Positions 5,223-7,059 of a stretch of 7,059 nucleotides of DNA are shown here, piece by piece. Positions within the stretch are counted from its first letter, which is position 1. Each line of letters opens with the position of its first letter. The position numbers and the translations under genes are program-made. This DNA comes from Candidatus Moraniibacteriota bacterium (lineage in GTDB: Bacteria > Patescibacteriota > Minisyncoccia > CAIUEV01 > JAHKAQ01): NCBI GenBank assembly GCA_014729445.1, contig WJJX01000019.1, forward strand, positions 1 through 7,059. The letters are read 5' to 3'. The notes beneath the pieces were generated by a model that did no database searches, had not been told where the DNA came from, and saw only the letters and a program-made list of their open reading frames with translations.

Positions 5223-5783
5223 TTATTGAACTCTTTCAACATATTTACCGTCTTCGGTGTTAATTTTGATGATATCGCCTTGTTTAATGAATAAAGGCGC
5301 ATTAAGTTTGTAGCCGGTTTCTATTTTGACTTTTTTACTGCCTCCGTCAACTGTATTTCCTTTAGCTGATGGGGGAGCTTCTACGACTTTGAAGTTCATT
5401 TTTACGGGCAGTTCCAGATTTAGAGGTTCATCTTCGTAATATAGAATTTCGATTTCGGTTCCTTCAATTAAAAAATTGCTTGAATTGCCGATTGTATCTT
5501 TGTTAAGATTGAATTGATCGAAATTTTGATTGTCCATGAAAAAATATTCCCCATCATCGTGATAGAGGAATTGAGCTTTTTTTCGCTGGATTTCGGCTTC
5601 CTCTAATTTGTCTGAATCCCTGAAAGTTATTTCTGACACATTACCGGTTTTTAGATTTTTTAATTTTGCTCTTAGAACAGCGCCTTGTCTGCCTATTTTA
5701 GCAAAATTGGCTTTGACAATTTCAAAAATATTGTCCTTATATTTTATTTTCTGTCCAACTTTAATTTTACTGATTTCCAACAT
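5223..5783 (-). CDS. efp: Elongation factor P, arginine-32 type
   Basis: EF-P binds between the P and E sites of stalled ribosomes and restores peptide bonding at proline runs. From the start chosen here (ATG at 5781-5783) the protein has 186 residues, the normal length, and opens MLEISKIKVGQKIKY. An in-frame ATG 36 bases upstream would add a hydrophobic dozen residues (FFYYIFLIII) foreign to the family, so it is rejected. The three beta-barrel domains are complete: KOW-like (1-64), OB (65-127) and C-terminal OB (128-186) with GNTVDGGSKKVKIETG and the YVERV ending. The tip of the domain I loop reads AKIGRQGAV, placing Arg at position 32 where Lys is usual; Pseudomonas EF-P has the same SGR arrangement. 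No clear -35 box is seen upstream, only an AT-rich TATTAT at 5805-5810. It ends 16 bases from the convergent sigma4/HARE gene. Confidence 0.95.
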   Translation of the reverse strand: MLEISKIKVGQKIKYKDNIFEIVKANFAKIGRQGAVLRAKLKNLKTGNVSEITFRDSDKLEEAEIQRKKAQFLYHDDGEYFFMDNQNFDQFNLNKDTIGNSSNFLIEGTEIEILYYEDEPLNLELPVKMNFKVVEAPPSAKGNTVDGGSKKVKIETGYKLNAPLFIKQGDIIKINTEDGKYVERVQ

Positions 5784-5835
5784 TAAAATTATGATTAAAA
5801 AAATATAATAAAAAAACAATAACCGCTGGTTTTAA

Positions 5836-5868
5836 ATTAGGAATCCGCGCTTTGCGCGGATTCCTAAT
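5836..5868 (-). terminator. Hairpin terminator of the rpsF-ssb-rpsR operon
   Basis: A perfect 15-bp stem (5836-5850 with 5854-5868) with a three-base loop has a GC-rich apex CCGCGC/GCGCGG and an AT-rich base. It lies 38 bases after the rpsR stop and 52 bases before efp, both on the minus strand. There is no immediate T-tract on the minus strand; a run of seven T's occurs some 20 bases later. It probably separates the operon from efp, perhaps only partly. Confidence 0.7.
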
Positions 5869-5906
5869 CGCACTTAATCTTATCGGATAGTCAGAATCAG
5901 AGAATT

Positions 5907-6110
5907 CTATTTTCTTACAATCGGCAATAGAGCTATAACTCTAGATCTCTTAATGGTTCTTGCAATCAGCCTTTGATGTTTGCTGCAGGAACCTGTTTTT
6001 CTGGGGGGCCTGATCTTTCCTTGAGGGGTAATGAATTTTTGTAATAAATTAGTATCTTTATAATCCAGCTTATTGATTTTATTAGCGCATAAATAACAAT
6101 TTTTTTCCAT
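5907..6110 (-). CDS. rpsR: Small ribosomal subunit protein bS18, zinc-ligand form
   Basis: bS18 sits on the 30S platform beside bS6, with which it binds 16S rRNA as a heterodimer. The 67 residues cover the whole family core: KLDYKDTNLLQKFIT (14-28), GKIRPPRKTG (31-40), then KHQRLIARTIKRSRVIALLP (44-63). Cys5 and Cys8 (CYLC) together with Cys42 and His45 (CSKH) form the probable zinc site of C+ type bS18; forms lacking these cysteines also exist. The ATG at 6108-6110 sits behind TTATCTTAAG with no Shine-Dalgarno sequence. It is 38 bases downstream of ssb, in the widespread rpsF-ssb-rpsR order, and ends at TAG before the hairpin. Confidence 0.97.
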   Translation of the reverse strand: MEKNCYLCANKINKLDYKDTNLLQKFITPQGKIRPPRKTGSCSKHQRLIARTIKRSRVIALLPIVRK

Positions 6111-6148
6111 CTTAAGATAAATTAACTGCTTAACTTGAAATTTTGAAA

Positions 6149-6619
6149 TTAAAACGGGATGTCTTCAATTTTAATTTCTTCTTCATCTTGTCCTGATTTA
6201 CTTTGATTCGTCTTGGTCTTGGAGGTTGATTTTTGCTGATTATTTGATTGTGGAGAGCTGCTTCTGTTTTGAGCCCCCTGAGGTTTGCTGCCCATTTGCA
6301 TTTTACCTTCAAGACCGCTTAATATTATTTCGGTCTTATATCTTTTTATCCCGTCCTTACCTTCCCAATTTCTGGTTTCGAGTTTGCCCTCGATATAGAC
6401 TTCCTGCCCTTTGATGAGATATTGAGCCGAAATTTCGGCCAGTTTTCCCCATAAAACGATGTCATGGAATTCAGTTTTTTCCTGTTTATTCCCTGATTCG
6501 TCTTTCCAAATACTGCTTGTCGCAACCGTAATACTGGTTACTGGTTTTCCGGAAGGGGTTGTTCTGGCTTCCGGATCCTTGGTAAGCCTTCCGACTAAAA
6601 TTACTTTGTTTACGTTCAT
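6149..6619 (-). CDS. ssb: Single-stranded DNA-binding protein
   Basis: SSB coats single-stranded DNA during replication, repair and recombination and recruits partner enzymes. The OB fold covers residues 1-107: MNVNKVILVGRLTKDPEAR, TEFHDIVLWGKLAE and GQEVYIEGKLETRNWEGKDG are all family hallmarks, including the Trp and Phe positions that stack on bases. Residues 108-143 form a Gln/Ser/Lys/Asn-rich flexible linker. The C-terminal tip EEIKIEDIPF is the acidic protein-docking peptide (usually DDDIPF), with the final Pro-Phe kept. The length of 156 residues is normal. The start ATG at 6617-6619 is 21 bases after rpsF and has an A/T leader. It is flanked by rpsF and rpsR, which confirms the orthodox operon. 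Confidence 0.97.
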   Translation of the reverse strand: MNVNKVILVGRLTKDPEARTTPSGKPVTSITVATSSIWKDESGNKQEKTEFHDIVLWGKLAEISAQYLIKGQEVYIEGKLETRNWEGKDGIKRYKTEIILSGLEGKMQMGSKPQGAQNRSSSPQSNNQQKSTSKTKTNQSKSGQDEEEIKIEDIPF

Positions 6620-6640
6620 TTTTTTAGGCTTACTAATTAA

Positions 6641-7059
6641 TTATATTAAATCGTCTTTAAGTATATCGTCTAATTTTTTGTCTAAATCTTCAAATTTTAA
6701 TTTGCCTTTCTTATTTTCTTTTATCTGCTTCTTTTTTTCTTGAGTTTCATCTTTTTCTTTAGCTTTTTCAGTATTTTTTTTATCCACGCCTACCTTTTTG
6801 CTTTTTTTCTTTTTCAATTTCTCGTCTTTGGTTTCAGGCTTGGCTTGTTCATCTTCATCTTCATCTTTATCTTCATCTTTATCTTTATCTTTTTGAGCCT
6901 TGATAGTGACTTCTTCTTTTGTCTTGACTTTATCGAGCTGTTTTTCTACTTTTGGTTCTACCTTGGGTTCTTCCTTGGCCGATTGAACCTTTTTTTCAAG
7001 CAACATATCTGATTCGCTCGGGAGCTCATCGATGTTTACTATTAAGTGTCTTAATACAC
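6641..7059 (-). CDS. rpsF: Small ribosomal subunit protein bS6, C-terminal part with long charged tail (5' end outside window)
   Basis: bS6 pairs with bS18 on the 30S platform. The minus-strand frame is open to the right edge and begins VLRHLIVNIDELPSE, matching the last beta-strand of bS6 (xLRHLIV), so the ATG at 7006 is internal. About 120 further residues follow, where ordinary bS6 ends within a few. This tail is almost wholly Lys, Glu and Asp with some Thr and Gln, and includes EEPKVEPKVEK, seven Asp-Lys/Asp-Glu pairs (DKDKDEDKDEDEDE) and a final FEDLDKKLDDILKDDLI that could be a short amphipathic helix. It is predicted to be disordered and lies immediately before ssb. The gene identity rests on the short end of the domain plus the ssb-rpsR neighbours, which together make it convincing. 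The rest of the bS6 domain lies off the window. Confidence 0.85.
   Translation of the reverse strand, partial: VLRHLIVNIDELPSESDMLLEKKVQSAKEEPKVEPKVEKQLDKVKTKEEVTIKAQKDKDKDEDKDEDEDEQAKPETKDEKLKKKKSKKVGVDKKNTEKAKEKDETQEKKKQIKENKKGKLKFEDLDKKLDDILKDDLI
6848..6889. repeat. rpsF: Seven tandem copies of a 6-bp unit TT(C/T)ATC inside rpsF
   Basis: Seven consecutive hexamers differ only at the third base. On the coding (minus) strand each reads GAT(A/G)AA, giving Asp-Lys or Asp-Glu. Because the unit is two codons long, gain or loss of copies would lengthen or shorten the bS6 tail without breaking the frame. Confidence 0.9.

Noticed and set aside
5784..5819. Longer efp start adding a hydrophobic N-terminus, possibly a signal peptide
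   Set aside because: EF-P is cytosolic and the family begins at the Met of MLEISKIKVG; the extra residues come from an AT-rich leader.
6641..7006. Stand-alone Lys/Glu-rich protein starting at the ATG at 7004-7006
   Set aside because: The frame continues open to the window edge and the residues before this ATG are the last bS6 strand, so this is the tail of rpsF.
6459..7012. Plus-strand frames rich in Phe and Ile opposite ssb and rpsF
   Set aside because: They arise from the A-rich Lys/Glu codons of the real minus-strand genes; the Phe-Ile repeats mirror the DK/DE array.

Overview
The window is AT-rich bacterial chromosome carrying ordinary housekeeping genes. I see no insertion sequence, CRISPR array or prophage. 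The likely source is a small-genome member of the Candidate Phyla Radiation (Patescibacteria). This is inferred from compact, often overlapping genes, AT-rich leaders with no usable Shine-Dalgarno sequence, a sigma-region-4/HARE-HTH protein, a lysine/aspartate-rich tail on bS6, and no atpC directly after atpD. It is not proven; 16S rRNA or a marker tree would settle it.

Layout, left to right. The 3' end of atpD (F1 ATPase beta) is followed, without atpC, by a duplicated four-helix membrane protein of the phage_holin_4_2 type. Next come rbfA (30S maturation) and nrnA (DHH/DHHA1 nano-RNA and pAp phosphatase), which overlap. A 20-bp perfect hairpin ends nrnA and also the facing tRNA gene, a CAU-anticodon initiator tRNA on the minus strand with several non-standard identity positions. 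Back-to-back promoters separate the tRNA from a two-TM SPFH (stomatin-type) protein. That gene converges on a small heat-shock protein gene (hsp20), whose 5' leader carries a textbook CIRCE operator. Divergent from hsp20, with its own TTGACA promoter, is the least conventional gene: a sigma-70 region 4 domain without regions 2 and 3, followed by apparent tandem winged-helix modules including a HARE-HTH. It converges on efp, which has Arg32 at the modified loop tip. Upstream of efp on the minus strand is the classic rpsF-ssb-rpsR operon (bS6, SSB, bS18), closed by a 15-bp hairpin. rpsF is cut by the window edge.

Functionally the window is mostly translation and ribosome assembly (RbfA, initiator tRNA, EF-P, bS6, bS18), with RNA turnover (NrnA), DNA replication and repair (SSB), energy (AtpD), membrane organisation (SPFH) and proteostasis under HrcA-type control (Hsp20). 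The points most worth a second look are the sigma4/HARE protein, the unusual initiator tRNA, the arginine-type EF-P, CIRCE on hsp20 and the charged tail of bS6.
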